From Methylotenera sp. (GTDB lineage: Bacteria; Pseudomonadota; Gammaproteobacteria; Burkholderiales; Methylophilaceae), in NCBI RefSeq assembly GCF_029945705.1, contig NZ_JAQSDC010000003.1, forward strand, positions 1 to 56,190: a stretch of DNA of 56,190 nucleotides, written 5' to 3'. Shown here piece after piece: positions 47,349 through 56,190 of the stretch. A program made the position numbers and the translations under genes. A model generated the notes under the pieces. That model was not told where the DNA came from, did no database searches, and saw only the letters and a program-made list of their open reading frames with translations. Every line of letters starts with the position of its first letter. Within the stretch, counting starts at the first letter, position 1.

Positions 47349-48252
47349 TAGTCATTCATCTGCAACAACATTGCTGGATTTTTCAGCTTGGGCAACGGAA
47401 AAGCAAGCGCGTATTGAAAGTGTGTTAAACAGCACACTACCTGCCGCTAACGCCACACCACAAAAACTTCACAGTGCGATGCGTTACAGCGCATTAGAGG
47501 GTGGCAAGCGCGTGCGTGCTCTGCTGTGCTATGCCGCATCTGAGTTATGTAGCACAGAGGTCAAAGTGGCTGACACAGCAGCATGTGCCGTTGAACTCAT
47601 TCATGCGTACTCTCTAGTCCATGATGACATGCCGTGCATGGATGACGATGATTTACGTCGAGGTAAACCAAGCTGCCATAAACAATTTGATGATGCTACG
47701 GCATTATTGGTCGGCGATGCCTTGCAAAGCTTGGCTTTTGAAGTGCTATCACAATCCAATTTATGTGCAGAAACTCATCATCAAATAAGCATGCTCAATA
47801 TTCTTGCCAAAGCCTCAGGCTCTACTGGGATGGCAGGCGGCCAAGCCATAGACTTAGCTTCTGTCGGTAAAATGCTCAGTCAATCTGACCTTGAGCAAAT
47901 GCATCAATTAAAAACTGGTGCGCTAATTCAAGCGGCAGTCTTACTAGGTGGAATTAACGGTGATAAAGAGAAAAGTGCTGCAATAAGCACTTATGCAAAA
48001 AATATCGGCCTGGCATTTCAAGTCATTGACGATATTTTAGATGTAGAAGCAGATAGTTCTACACTTGGAAAAACTGCGGGCAAAGATGCCGATAGCAACA
48101 AGCCTACTTATGTATCTATATTAGGCTTAGCTGATGCCAAACAACATGCGCAATATCTATATAACAATGCGATTGAAGCATTAATACCTTTTGGTGAGAG
48201 TGCCTTACGTTTACGTGAATTAGCTGGATTTATTACGCAACGTAGATTTTAA
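47338..48252 (+). CDS. ispA: Polyprenyl synthetase, probable farnesyl diphosphate synthase
   Basis: IspA makes farnesyl diphosphate from IPP and DMAPP. The 304-residue protein has both aspartate-rich regions, DDMPCMDDDD (96-105) and VIDDILDVEA (about 230-239), with GGKRVRALL and GGQAIDL. The first aspartate region of the form DDxxxxD fits short-chain (FPP) synthases. Two tandem ATG codons stand at the start. It is between xseB and dxs, its usual place. Confidence 0.95.
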   Translation: MMNNSHSSATTLLDFSAWATEKQARIESVLNSTLPAANATPQKLHSAMRYSALEGGKRVRALLCYAASELCSTEVKVADTAACAVELIHAYSLVHDDMPCMDDDDLRRGKPSCHKQFDDATALLVGDALQSLAFEVLSQSNLCAETHHQISMLNILAKASGSTGMAGGQAIDLASVGKMLSQSDLEQMHQLKTGALIQAAVLLGGINGDKEKSAAISTYAKNIGLAFQVIDDILDVEADSSTLGKTAGKDADSNKPTYVSILGLADAKQHAQYLYNNAIEALIPFGESALRLRELAGFITQRRF

Positions 48253-48308
48253 ATCATTTACTTTTTATCAAACCAATCATCAACTTACTAATAGCGACAC
48301 TATAACTT

Positions 48309-50192
48309 GTGACTTCACTACCTAACAGCGTAATACTGAACACGATAGATTCACCGCTGCAACTGCGTCAACTTGAGCGTAGGCAGCTTGTTCCGCTTGC
48401 CCAGGAGTTACGCACGTTTCTGATCAATAGCGTTGCAAAAACGGGGGGTCATTTAGCATCAAACTTAGGCGTGGTTGAACTGACAATCGCGCTACATTAC
48501 GTATTCAACACCCCAGATGACCGATTGGTTTGGGATGTCGGCCACCAAACGTATCCACATAAAATACTGACGGGCCGCCGTGAGCAAATGCAATCTCTAC
48601 GCAATCCGCAAGGCATTGCAGGGTTTCCTCGCCGCACCGAAAGTGAATACGATACGTTTGGCACAGGGCATTCTAGCACCTCAATCTCCGCCGCATTAGG
48701 TATGGCAGTTGCTGCGCAAAAAGCTGGCTTAGAAAGACGTGCTGTAGCGATTATCGGCGATGGCGCGATGACCGCTGGGATGGCTTTTGAAGCGCTAAAC
48801 AATGCTGGTGATATGGATGCTAATGTGCTGGTGATTCTTAACGACAATGATATGAGCATATCAAACAATGTCGGCGCGCTGAATAACTACCTCGCAAAAC
48901 TTCTATCCAGCCGCTTCTATGGCACTGTGCGTAAATCTGGCAAAAAAGTACTTTCCGCAGTGCCTCACGTCATGGAGTTCGCTAAACGTGCCGAAGAACA
49001 CGTGAAAGGCATGGTAACGCCTGGGACATTGTTTGAGGAGTTTGGCTTTAACTATATTGGCCCAATCGATGGGCACGATATGGATGCGTTGATTGATACT
49101 TTAAGCAATATTAAACAACTGAAAGGCCCGCAGTTTTTACATATTGTGACGCAAAAAGGCAAAGGTTTTGAACCCGCGGAAGATAATCCTAATAAGTTTC
49201 ATGGCGTAGGTAAGTTCGATCCATTTAACGGTGATGCGCTCAGCAGTAGTACTAAAAAGACCTATACTCAAGTATTTGGTGAGTGGCTGGTTGATATGGC
49301 GGCACTTGATCATCGATTAATAGGCATCACTCCTGCAATGTGCGACGGTTCTGGCTTAAACACCTTTGCAGAAAAATATCCTGATCGCTATTACGATGTA
49401 GGCATTGCTGAGCAACATTCACTCACGTTTGCGGCGGGTATGGCTTGCGATGGCTTAAAGCCAGTCGTAGCAATTTACAGCACGTTTCTACAACGCGCTT
49501 ACGATCAATTGATTCATGACATTGCCTTGCAAAACCTACCAGTGTTATTCGCAATAGATCGTGCTGGGCTGGTTGGCGCAGATGGCCCTACTCATGCTGG
49601 TAGCTTTGACTTAAGCTACCTCAGATGTATTCCCAACATCTTGATTATGGCGCCTAGTGATGAAAATGAATGCAGGCAAATGCTATACACAGGCTTTCAA
49701 TATAACGGCGTTTCTGCTGTTCGCTACCCTCGCGGCAGTGGTGCTGGTGTTGTAATACAAAAGAAAATGCTAGCGATTGAAATTGGCACTGCTGAAATTA
49801 GACGCAATACCACAACCAGCGCTAAACAAAAAATTGCCATTTTAAGTTTCGGCAGTATGCTGAATGCCTGTTTAAAAGCAGGTGAAAAACTTGATGCAAC
49901 CGTTGTTAATATGCGTTTTGTTAAGCCTATAGATAAAATAATGATTGAAAAATTGGCAAATGACCACACATTAATCGTCACGGTTGAAGAAAATAGTGTG
50001 ATGGGTGGTGCAGGCTCTGCCGTGCTAGAAGCTTTGCAAGCAATACAAAACCCTAATAAATCGCCAATTAAAACGTTATGCCTAGGCTTGCCAGATAAAT
50101 TTATTGAGCATGGCGTGCATGAAACTATGCTGGCGGAATGTGGTCTAGATGCAGAAGGTATTGCATCGACAATTGCGAAGCTAATAACCTAG
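48309..50192 (+). CDS. dxs: 1-deoxy-D-xylulose-5-phosphate synthase
   Basis: Dxs condenses pyruvate and glyceraldehyde 3-phosphate to DXP, the first step of the MEP isoprenoid route, and also feeds thiamine and pyridoxal synthesis. The 627-residue TPP enzyme has [35 protein letters not shown] and the transketolase-like [15 protein letters not shown]. The start is GTG at 48309, chosen because translation then begins just before the conserved [12 protein letters not shown]; there is no obvious Shine-Dalgarno. Confidence 0.96.
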   Translation: MTSLPNSVILNTIDSPLQLRQLERRQLVPLAQELRTFLINSVAKTGGHLASNLGVVELTIALHYVFNTPDDRLVWDVGHQTYPHKILTGRREQMQSLRNPQGIAGFPRRTESEYDTFGTGHSSTSISAALGMAVAAQKAGLERRAVAIIGDGAMTAGMAFEALNNAGDMDANVLVILNDNDMSISNNVGALNNYLAKLLSSRFYGTVRKSGKKVLSAVPHVMEFAKRAEEHVKGMVTPGTLFEEFGFNYIGPIDGHDMDALIDTLSNIKQLKGPQFLHIVTQKGKGFEPAEDNPNKFHGVGKFDPFNGDALSSSTKKTYTQVFGEWLVDMAALDHRLIGITPAMCDGSGLNTFAEKYPDRYYDVGIAEQHSLTFAAGMACDGLKPVVAIYSTFLQRAYDQLIHDIALQNLPVLFAIDRAGLVGADGPTHAGSFDLSYLRCIPNILIMAPSDENECRQMLYTGFQYNGVSAVRYPRGSGAGVVIQKKMLAIEIGTAEIRRNTTTSAKQKIAILSFGSMLNACLKAGEKLDATVVNMRFVKPIDKIMIEKLANDHTLIVTVEENSVMGGAGSAVLEALQAIQNPNKSPIKTLCLGLPDKFIEHGVHETMLAECGLDAEGIASTIAKLIT

Positions 50193-50264
50193 TGATATAC
50201 TCAACTATTAAACTTTAGCTAGCTCAGTTGCTAGTTATAATGCATTTGCTAAATTGGAAACAAC

Positions 50265-51068
50265 ATGAATCAACCTATACCAAGCCCTATTGAAGACGTA
50301 CAAAACACTGTTGATACACGTCATATCGCCATTGATAAGGTGGGAATCAAAGCTATTCGCCACCCAGTAGTCGTTAAAGATAAATCGGGCGGAGAGCAAC
50401 ATACTGTCGCCATGTTTAACATGTATGTGCATTTGCCGCAGCAATTCAAAGGTACGCACATGTCACGTTTTGTTGAGATTCTTAATGTCAACGAACATGC
50501 GATTTCAGTTGAGTCATTTGAAACAATTTTACGTGAAATGGTCAAACGCCTAGAGGCGGAATCTGGTCACGTAGAAATGACTTTCCCATATTTTGTGAAC
50601 AAGGCTGCACCAGTATCTGGCGTAAAAAGTTTGCTAGATTACGAAGTGACATTTATCGGCGAAATCAACCAAGGTAAGTTTGACATCACAGTAAAAGTAC
50701 TTGTACCAGTGACAAGCTTATGCCCTTGTAGCAAAAAGATTTCAGATTATGGTGCGCATAATCAACGCTCACATGTCACCGTCACTGCGCTCATTAATAA
50801 CTTCATCTGGATTGAAGACATTATTGATTTGGTAGAAAAACAAGCTTCATGCGAGCTTTATGGTTTATTAAAACGCCCAGATGAAAAATATGTGACTGAG
50901 CGCGCTTATGATAATCCTAAATTTGTAGAGGATATGGTGCGTGATGTTGCAGCCCAGCTAAGCAAAGAAAGCCGTATTGTGGCTTACACGGTTGAAAGTG
51001 AAAACTTTGAATCGATACACAACCACTCTGCTTATGCGTTAATTGAACACGATAAACGCAAACATTAA
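50265..51068 (+). CDS. folE2: GTP cyclohydrolase I type IB (FolE2)
   Basis: FolE2 converts GTP to dihydroneopterin triphosphate for folate, using Zn or Mn less strictly than FolE. The 267-residue protein has the T-fold with [20 protein letters not shown], carrying the catalytic cysteine, and [10 protein letters not shown]. It follows dxs by 72 bases. In some bacteria folE2 belongs to the Zur (zinc-scarcity) response; I did not identify a Zur box. Confidence 0.95.
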   Translation: MNQPIPSPIEDVQNTVDTRHIAIDKVGIKAIRHPVVVKDKSGGEQHTVAMFNMYVHLPQQFKGTHMSRFVEILNVNEHAISVESFETILREMVKRLEAESGHVEMTFPYFVNKAAPVSGVKSLLDYEVTFIGEINQGKFDITVKVLVPVTSLCPCSKKISDYGAHNQRSHVTVTALINNFIWIEDIIDLVEKQASCELYGLLKRPDEKYVTERAYDNPKFVEDMVRDVAAQLSKESRIVAYTVESENFESIHNHSAYALIEHDKRKH

Positions 51069-51097
51069 GTGGTCATTTAAGAACACTTTCACTCAAT

Positions 51098-51126
51098 AAA
51101 AAGCCACTTTTACAGTGGCTTTTTTA
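51098..51126. terminator. Bidirectional terminator between folE2 and the histidine kinase
   Basis: AAAAAGCCACT / AGTGGCTTTTT around a five-base loop, with A- and T-runs on both sides. Confidence 0.9.
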
Positions 51127-51168
51127 CTTAAGAGTAACTATAAATTTAAAGCTTATACTTTCAACAAG

Positions 51169-52572
51169 TTAAACCTCATTTAAACGAAATATAACCTTTA
51201 CCGTCGTGCCCGTCTGTTTTTTCATGTCGCTATATTCCAGCAAAACACGCGCTTGATGTTGATGCGCAATTTCTTGCACGATTGCGAGACCCAAGCCACA
51301 GCCACTCTCTGCTGTTCCTAGCACACGATAAAAACGTTCAAACACCTTCTGCTGTTCTAAAAAAGCTATACCTAAGCCATTATCTTGCACAGATAATACT
51401 GCTTCGTGATTGATCGTATCTAAACCCACCGTGACCTTTGCACCTGCTTGGTTGTACCTGATGGCATTGTCGATTAAATTATTCAGCAGCTCTTGTAATA
51501 AAATATTATTAGCACTGATGTATAACTCTTTAAGTTCACACTCAACACCCAAATCAATATTCTTATCTAATGCTTTCGGCACCCAAGCTGAAGTCACCTC
51601 ATTCATTAATTTTACTAAATCTACGCTGACAAAAGTTTGAGCGGCCACGCCCTCTGGCTCCGCTCTAGCCAAGCTTAATAGCTGATTTGCCAAGCGACCG
51701 AGATTGTCACTGCCCGCGCTAATCTGTTTAAGTGCATGCTGAATGCTCGCTAAGTCACTCTCTCGCAACGCTGCTTCTGCCTGAATTTTTAACCCAGCTA
51801 ACGGTGTTTTAAGTTGATGTGCAGCATTCGCCAGAAAGTGACGGCGCTCATTCACTGCGCTTTTTTCTTTGACAATCAACTCATTCATCGCATGCAATAA
51901 AGGTTGTAACTCTTCAGGTGCATCAAGCTCCTCTAATGGTCTTGTATCAGTTGGCAGTCGCCTTAAAATCAGAGCTCTCAATCTATCCAGCGAAATAAGC
52001 CCTCTTTGAATGCCTATATTGACAAGAATAATAATCAATATCACCAATATAATTTGTGGCACTAGCATGATGGCTACAATTTCTCCCGCCATCTTATCTC
52101 TTTTTATTGTCGATTCACCTATGACCACAATGGCGCTGCCTTTTGCACCAACATCAGTCAGAGGGAAATTCAAGGCTACCATGCGTAATTTTTTATTTTC
52201 GAACTCTGAGTCATAAAACGTTGACTTTCCTTCAGCAGGCAAGACTTTAGGTAAAGCCAATTGCTCTTCACCAAGTATGACATTGTGATTGGGATCTAGT
52301 ATCAGGTAATGCCTGTAGTCATCATCAATATCGTATTCGAGTAAATTCAGTGCACTATCAGGTAAATCGACGACCATCACGCCCGACTTTACCTCGACTT
52401 CGTCAGCTAAGGCTAAAACTGAGCGGAATAGGCCGCTGTCATAGGCTAAATTTGCGAAATAAGAGGCTAAATAATAAGCGGAAATAGTACCCAAGAACAA
52501 AGTGGGAATGAGTAGAATGAGTAACCAATTCAATAGTTTTTGGCGTATGGAATTGCTTTTGATATGTATCAT
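51169..52572 (-). CDS. Sensor histidine kinase (QseC/TctE type)
   Basis: The 467-residue membrane kinase has membrane helices at about 12-38 and 165-187, with a periplasmic 2CSK_N-like sensor in between (acidic DDDYRHYLILDP). A short HAMP-like linker leads to HisKA with the phospho-His at 252 (LANAAHQLKTPLAGLKIQAE) and an HATPase domain with N box, DNGLGIAF and GCGLGLAIVQEI. It lies 18 bases downstream of the response-regulator gene. Confidence 0.93.
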   Translation of the reverse strand: MIHIKSNSIRQKLLNWLLILLIPTLFLGTISAYYLASYFANLAYDSGLFRSVLALADEVEVKSGVMVVDLPDSALNLLEYDIDDDYRHYLILDPNHNVILGEEQLALPKVLPAEGKSTFYDSEFENKKLRMVALNFPLTDVGAKGSAIVVIGESTIKRDKMAGEIVAIMLVPQIILVILIIILVNIGIQRGLISLDRLRALILRRLPTDTRPLEELDAPEELQPLLHAMNELIVKEKSAVNERRHFLANAAHQLKTPLAGLKIQAEAALRESDLASIQHALKQISAGSDNLGRLANQLLSLARAEPEGVAAQTFVSVDLVKLMNEVTSAWVPKALDKNIDLGVECELKELYISANNILLQELLNNLIDNAIRYNQAGAKVTVGLDTINHEAVLSVQDNGLGIAFLEQQKVFERFYRVLGTAESGCGLGLAIVQEIAHQHQARVLLEYSDMKKQTGTTVKVIFRLNEV

Positions 52573-52590
52573 ATTTGTGTGACGTGGCTT

Positions 52591-53265
52591 CTAATTGGTT
52601 TCCAGCTTGGCTAATAGATAGCCTAAACCGCGTATTGTTTTAATCTCAACACCAAATACCAGTAGCTTCTTTCTTAGGCGAGAAACAATCACTTCTACTG
52701 CATTTTCACTAATTTCCTCGTCCCAGCTACAAAGATGCTCCATAATTTTCACCTTACTGACGACCTTGGTTGCTTTAAGTATCAATAGCTCCAACAACGC
52801 CATTTCACGAGCAGATAGTGATAACGCCACATCTCCAACCATACACTGCCTATTTGTGGTGTCAAAAACTAAACCGCCAAAACTAATCTTTGCACTCCCC
52901 CCAGACACACCACGGCGAATCAAGGCGCGCACACGCGCTTCTAACTCAGCAAGTTCAAATGGCTTGGTTAAATAATCGTCTGCGCCTAAATCCAACCCTT
53001 TTACGCGATTCTGTGTATCCTCTAAAGCCGTTAAAATCAACACGGGAGTATTGCTACCACGCGCTCTAAGCCGCTTCAACACCTCAAAACCACTTAATTT
53101 AGGCAAACCTAAATCCAGCACAATCACGTCGTACTCTTGATACGTCAGTAATTTATTGGCGCCCTCTCCGTCGGAGATAACATCAACTGCATATCCAGAT
53201 TTAACGAACGAACGCTCAAGTCCATCTTTAAGAATTAAATCGTCCTCAACTAATAATAACCTCAA
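52591..53265 (-). CDS. OmpR-family response regulator
   Basis: The 224-residue protein has a receiver domain with the acidic pair Asp8-Asp9, phospho-acceptor Asp51 in VLDLGLPKLSG and the K of DDYLTKPFEL, then a winged-helix DNA-binding domain (NAVEVIVSRLRKKL). I place the start at TTG 53265, giving the canonical MRLLLVEDD, because GAGG stands eight bases upstream; the upstream GTG at 53274 overlaps that ribosome site. It is divergent from the Asr-like gene. Confidence 0.93.
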   Translation of the reverse strand: MRLLLVEDDLILKDGLERSFVKSGYAVDVISDGEGANKLLTYQEYDVIVLDLGLPKLSGFEVLKRLRARGSNTPVLILTALEDTQNRVKGLDLGADDYLTKPFELAELEARVRALIRRGVSGGSAKISFGGLVFDTTNRQCMVGDVALSLSAREMALLELLILKATKVVSKVKIMEHLCSWDEEISENAVEVIVSRLRKKLLVFGVEIKTIRGLGYLLAKLETN

Positions 53266-53360
53266 CGTAATCACCTCAAATCAAATGTAACTTACCCAAC
53301 AATGAATACATTCTACTCAGTTTAAAAAGTAGGAAATAAATATTTTTCAAAATGATTAGC

Positions 53361-53388
53361 TGTCAGTTTCACGTCAGCTTGATGCTGT
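53361..53388. promoter_or_regulatory. Possible operator: 11-bp-spaced direct repeats
   Basis: GTCAG at 53362-53366 and again at 53373-53377, exactly 11 bases apart (one helix turn), as OmpR-family dimers bind; a weaker GCTGT follows in phase. It lies between the divergent response regulator and the Asr-like gene, about 115 bases upstream of the latter. Confidence 0.4.
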
Positions 53389-53493
53389 AAATTGTTATCC
53401 ATGGTGGTTGATAAAGTGATTAACGAGAAAGTTAATTAGGCATTTAAGCAGTCCATCTAACGGCAAACTTATCATTAATTTCAGGAGATTTAA

Positions 53494-53727
53494 ATGAACA
53501 AATTATTAGCATCATTATTCGCAGTTGCAGCTCTTTCATTAGCTACTTCAACTTTCGCGGCAGACGCTCCTAAACCTGCTGAACCAGCTAAAGTTGAAGC
53601 TGCAGCCGCTGAGCCAGCAAAAACAGAAGCCGCTAAACCAGCGATGAAACATCACAAAAAACATGTTAAAAAAGCAGCCGCTGAAGCACCTGCAGCAGCA
53701 CCTGCTGCTCCAGCAGAAGCTAAGTAA
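53494..53727 (+). CDS. Small exported Ala/Lys/Pro-rich protein, Asr-like
   Basis: The 77-residue protein has a signal peptide (MNKLLASLFAVAALSLATST-FAA) and a mature low-complexity part of Ala, Lys, Pro, Glu with a basic KHHKKHVKK block (about 52-60). This composition resembles the acid-shock protein Asr of enterobacteria, an intrinsically disordered periplasmic protein. It has a strong AGGAG ribosome site, stands divergent from the two-component system and is followed by a perfect terminator. Homology to Asr is not certain because low-complexity sequence can converge. Confidence 0.75.
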   Translation: MNKLLASLFAVAALSLATSTFAADAPKPAEPAKVEAAAAEPAKTEAAKPAMKHHKKHVKKAAAEAPAAAPAAPAEAK

Positions 53728-53814
53728 TAGTTAAAGCAAGGTTTAACAAAACTTGTTTTTGATTTTAAGGTTTCAAAAATAAGTGTTGAGATTTATTTCT
53801 AGTTAAAAGCAAAT

Positions 53815-53843
53815 AAAAAGGGCAGATCTTCTGCCCTTTTTAT
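53815..53843. terminator. Bidirectional terminator
   Basis: Perfect stem AAAAAGGGCAGA / TCTGCCCTTTTT around a three-base loop, between the convergent Asr-like and protease genes. Confidence 0.92.
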
Positions 53844-53859
53844 TTTACGCGCGCTTACA

Positions 53860-54519
53860 CTAGTATTTCTTTGTGAGCGTTAAAGCTATATCCTCGCGCT
53901 TCATATCCAAGCGATTTAAAGCACTCATTCCCAATAACACCAATGGTGGCGAACCGCCTTCCAACACACTGGCTTCTACTTGGTTAAGCGTAATGCTGCC
54001 AATCTTAAGCGTCCCTATCGTCACTCGATACGCTGTTACCACACCATTAGCCGTACTCACTTGCATAGGCTCGCCTCGCTTGTAATCAATATTAGCGAAC
54101 TTTGCATCGCCGCTATTTAACGCAACACTCGTGGCGCCAGTGTCTAATATGAATTTTAATGATGCACCATTGATTTGGCAGTCCGAAACGAAGTGCCCTT
54201 GGGGGTTAGCATACAAAACAGCGCTTGCAGAGGCGTTAGATGATTTACCCGCCACAGATGCAGCTTGGCCCATACCTAATCGCTTAGTGCTTCCTTCCAC
54301 TTGCAAGGTGGCGGCTTGGCTATCTGCAGCAATCAACTTAACGCCATCACTGGTTTGACCGACACTTAAGGTTTTAGGCTTTCCGCCATTGATAATCAGC
54401 ACCGCCTTATTGCTAAAAAGCCCGACAATATTGACTTGTGTATCAGCAACCGATGCACCCGCCGCCAGTAAACCAGCAGCTAAAACAACAGCCTTGCAAA
54501 GTGAATCTTTTAATTTCAT
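53860..54519 (-). CDS. Retropepsin-like clan AA aspartic protease, exported
   Basis: The 219-residue protein has a signal peptide (about 1-25) and a C-terminal single-lobe aspartic protease domain with the catalytic motif LDTGATSVAL (Asp126) and the ending LLGMSALNRLD, of the TIGR02281 family. The N-terminal part (about 28-95) is a small beta-rich segment. It should act as a periplasmic dimer; the substrate is unknown. It overlaps the MFS gene by four bases. Confidence 0.88.
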   Translation of the reverse strand: MKLKDSLCKAVVLAAGLLAAGASVADTQVNIVGLFSNKAVLIINGGKPKTLSVGQTSDGVKLIAADSQAATLQVEGSTKRLGMGQAASVAGKSSNASASAVLYANPQGHFVSDCQINGASLKFILDTGATSVALNSGDAKFANIDYKRGEPMQVSTANGVVTAYRVTIGTLKIGSITLNQVEASVLEGGSPPLVLLGMSALNRLDMKREDIALTLTKKY

Positions 54520-55688
54520 CTAAACATCCCTTGTGAGCCTTGCTGATTATGTGTCAATTTCAAACCTAAACCTATCACTAGCAACCCTAATAGAGGGAAT
54601 ATAGCTGCCAGCATGAACGTTTTCTCTCCACCAATATATTGTAGCGCATAACCACCAGCCACACCGCCTATGGTACCGCCTATGCCATAAGCCACACTGT
54701 TATATATCGCTTGGCCTTTAGCTTGATGTCGGCCCTTGAAAAAGTGAGTAATAACCTCGACTGATCCCGCATGAAAACTGCCAAAAGTCGCCGCATGCAA
54801 AGTTTGAGCAAGCACGAGCAAGACAATATTATCAACAGCAACGCCTATCATTACAAAACGGACGACTGCGAGTAGCAAGCTAATTAACATAATTGTTTTT
54901 AGGCTATAACGCGCCATAATCTTGGGCATTAACATAAAAATACCGATTTCGCAGATCACTCCTACCGCCCAAAGCAAGCCTATCATGCCTTTGCTGTAGC
55001 CGTGGTCACTCAAATAGATCGAATAGAAGTTATAGAGCACCCCATGAGCGGTCACCATTAACGCGCAGCCTATGAGTAAAGCCAGCACATTGGGTTGCTT
55101 AATGACTTGCCATATAGAAAAGTGGTCGTGCGCGTGCGGCTCAACCTTGGCATCGGGCAAGGTATGCGTTAAGGCAAACAGCATAATTTGCACCGCAAGC
55201 AAAAACCATAATAAACTTTTTATGCCAGTGAAATCAATCAGATAACCTAACACAACAGAAGCCGCGATAAAGCCTAGCGAGCCCCACATGCGAATGCGAC
55301 TGTAATGTCCGTTAGTAGTCGCCAAATGCGCCAATGTGAGTGATTCAGCTAATGGCAAGGTAGAGCTAGTAAATAAACTCAGCGCCGCCATCACAAAAAA
55401 TAGCCAATAAAACCCATGCGCCCAAAATACCGCCGTAAATCCACATAACCCTAAAAAAGCGGTGAGCTTAATCCACTGGGCACGTTTGCCAGTATGGTCA
55501 GCTAACCAACCCCAAAAATTTGGCGCAAAAATGCGGCTGATTTGGAATAGCGACATCAAAATACCAATATCAGCAGGACTAAACTGCTCAGACTTTAAAT
55601 ATAAACCCCAATAAGGAACAAACGCCCCTACAAAGAAATAATAGATGAAATAAAAACGAGATAGCTTAAAGTGAAGATTTGAATGCAT
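54516..55688 (-). CDS. MFS transporter, HcaT/PPP-like
   Basis: About 390 residues with roughly twelve membrane helices. The N terminus FYFIYYFFVGAFVPYWGLYL and the loop GWLADHTGKRAQW match the MFS_1-like family that includes the putative 3-phenylpropionate transporter HcaT; the substrate cannot be predicted. I start at ATG 55688 (MHSNLHF); a TTG two codons upstream is possible. It overlaps the protease gene, suggesting co-expression. Confidence 0.88.
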   Translation of the reverse strand: MHSNLHFKLSRFYFIYYFFVGAFVPYWGLYLKSEQFSPADIGILMSLFQISRIFAPNFWGWLADHTGKRAQWIKLTAFLGLCGFTAVFWAHGFYWLFFVMAALSLFTSSTLPLAESLTLAHLATTNGHYSRIRMWGSLGFIAASVVLGYLIDFTGIKSLLWFLLAVQIMLFALTHTLPDAKVEPHAHDHFSIWQVIKQPNVLALLIGCALMVTAHGVLYNFYSIYLSDHGYSKGMIGLLWAVGVICEIGIFMLMPKIMARYSLKTIMLISLLLAVVRFVMIGVAVDNIVLLVLAQTLHAATFGSFHAGSVEVITHFFKGRHQAKGQAIYNSVAYGIGGTIGGVAGGYALQYIGGEKTFMLAAIFPLLGLLVIGLGLKLTHNQQGSQGMFR

Positions 55689-55716
55689 GCCCAATTATAT
55701 AGAACGGCGCCATAAA

Positions 55717-55741
55717 AAAAGTCGGCAGAAGCCGACTTTTT
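55717..55741 (-). terminator. Terminator after ydcH-like gene
   Basis: AAAAGTCGGC, loop AGAA, GCCGACTTTT; A-run upstream reads as a U-run on the minus strand. Confidence 0.85.
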
Positions 55742-55768
55742 ACTAATTAATGACTAGCTAACGAAGCG

Positions 55769-56005
55769 CTATGCAACCAACATCGCATAAAGCTGATCTT
55801 TAAGTTGAATGCGCTCTTTCTTTTGATTTTCTAGTGCCACATCTGAAACTGGCACATCTTCACCTTCTATACGCTCAACATCTTTTGTTAAGTGGTGATA
55901 AGCATCAAATAGCTTAGCAAAATGCGCGTTTTCCAATTTCAAATGATGGATTTTTTCGCGGTGCTCTGGAAACTCATGCGCTAAATCGTGGTGTTCAATA
56001 TTCAT
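55769..56005 (-). CDS. YdcH family protein (DUF465)
   Basis: This 78-residue, all-helical, charged protein matches the YdcH/DUF465 family (HEFPEHREKIHHLKLENAHF and a C-terminal ERIQLKDQLYAML). Function unknown. It has its own terminator. Confidence 0.88.
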   Translation of the reverse strand: MNIEHHDLAHEFPEHREKIHHLKLENAHFAKLFDAYHHLTKDVERIEGEDVPVSDVALENQKKERIQLKDQLYAMLVA

Positions 56006-56138
56006 AGTAAGCTCTCATTCATTAATAAAAACTCTATGGTACTAATATCTAAAGTCCATTGAGTTAAGTTTTAATTATCAAACGGCTAAAGCTAAACTAA
56101 AATGACATACATCAACCAAGATGCGTTAAATTAAATAA

Positions 56139-56190
56139 GGGGCTGTCCTAGATAACTAGCCCATATGTTTCTTAACCCATTGTTTTATTT
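56139..56190 (-). mobile_element. Possible edge of an insertion sequence
   Basis: From 56139 the sequence reads GGGGCTGTCCTAGATAAC, resembling terminal repeats of IS5-type elements, and the minus strand is open for ten codons (IKQWVKKHMG then stop) that would be a transposase C terminus ending inside the repeat. The window ends here, so this is only a suggestion. The 133 bases before it (56006-56138) hold no gene I can see. Confidence 0.35.

Overview
The window looks like chromosomal DNA of a methylotrophic betaproteobacterium of the Methylophilaceae (Methylotenera/Methylophilus type). This is inferred from moderate to low GC, betaproteobacterial gene orders (pyrR-pyrB-pyrC', ilvB-ilvH-ilvC, xseB-ispA-dxs, pilT-pilU next to yggS-proC-yggT), type IV pilus genes, and a protein resembling MxaD, a methanol-oxidation accessory protein. 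Coding density is high. Most genes are conserved housekeeping genes. I found no prophage, CRISPR array or complete insertion sequence.

Layout. (1) 54-9792, all on the minus strand: initiator tRNA-fMet, then an envelope cluster read right to left: lolC/E, lolD, comEC, exbB, exbD, msbA, lpxK, a Trm112-like gene and kdsB. It covers Kdo activation, lipid A phosphorylation and flipping, and lipoprotein release. (2) 9934-11646: a GGDEF-EAL protein with a ruined GGDEF site and an intact-looking EAL site. (3) 11871-17580: riboflavin genes (ribE, ribB with a degenerate RibA domain), algH, ruvX, and the pyrimidine genes pyrR-pyrB-pyrC', where the dihydroorotase homologue lacks its metal site. (4) 17716-19130: two membrane-anchored proteins with cysteine clusters at the N terminus, one carrying a helix-hairpin-helix domain and one an OmpA domain. 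(5) 19227-25904: pilU and pilT, then yggS, proC, yggT and a dynamin-like GTPase. (6) 25956-34603: rng, maf, nudJ, mnmA, a TPR protein, a small conserved protein, a GST, nadC and a lone PilB/GspE-type ATPase. (7) 34880-39747: ilvBHC, psd, rppH.

(8) 39836-46179 is the most accessory-like part. It holds a YVTN beta-propeller protein, REP-like palindromes, the MxaD-like gene, two type IV pilin genes identical at the DNA level (only the first has a sigma-54 promoter), a TfpX/TfpZ pilin accessory gene, and a two-gene module pairing a predicted cyclic-nucleotide phosphodiesterase with a cyclic-nucleotide-binding/rhodanese fusion. (9) 46369-51068: an esterase and xseB-ispA-dxs-folE2 (isoprenoid and folate precursors). 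(10) 51169-56005: a two-component system divergent from a small Asr-like basic exported protein, with an 11-bp-phased direct repeat between them, then a retropepsin-like protease, an MFS transporter and a YdcH-like protein. The last 50 bases may be the edge of an insertion sequence.

Several genes appear to start at GTG or TTG (exbB, pilT, dxs, algH, rng and the response regulator). The best candidates for undescribed biology are the phosphodiesterase/rhodanese pair, the cysteine-cluster membrane pair, the twin identical pilins and the response-regulator/Asr-like unit. All functions are read from sequence motifs and family knowledge without database searches.
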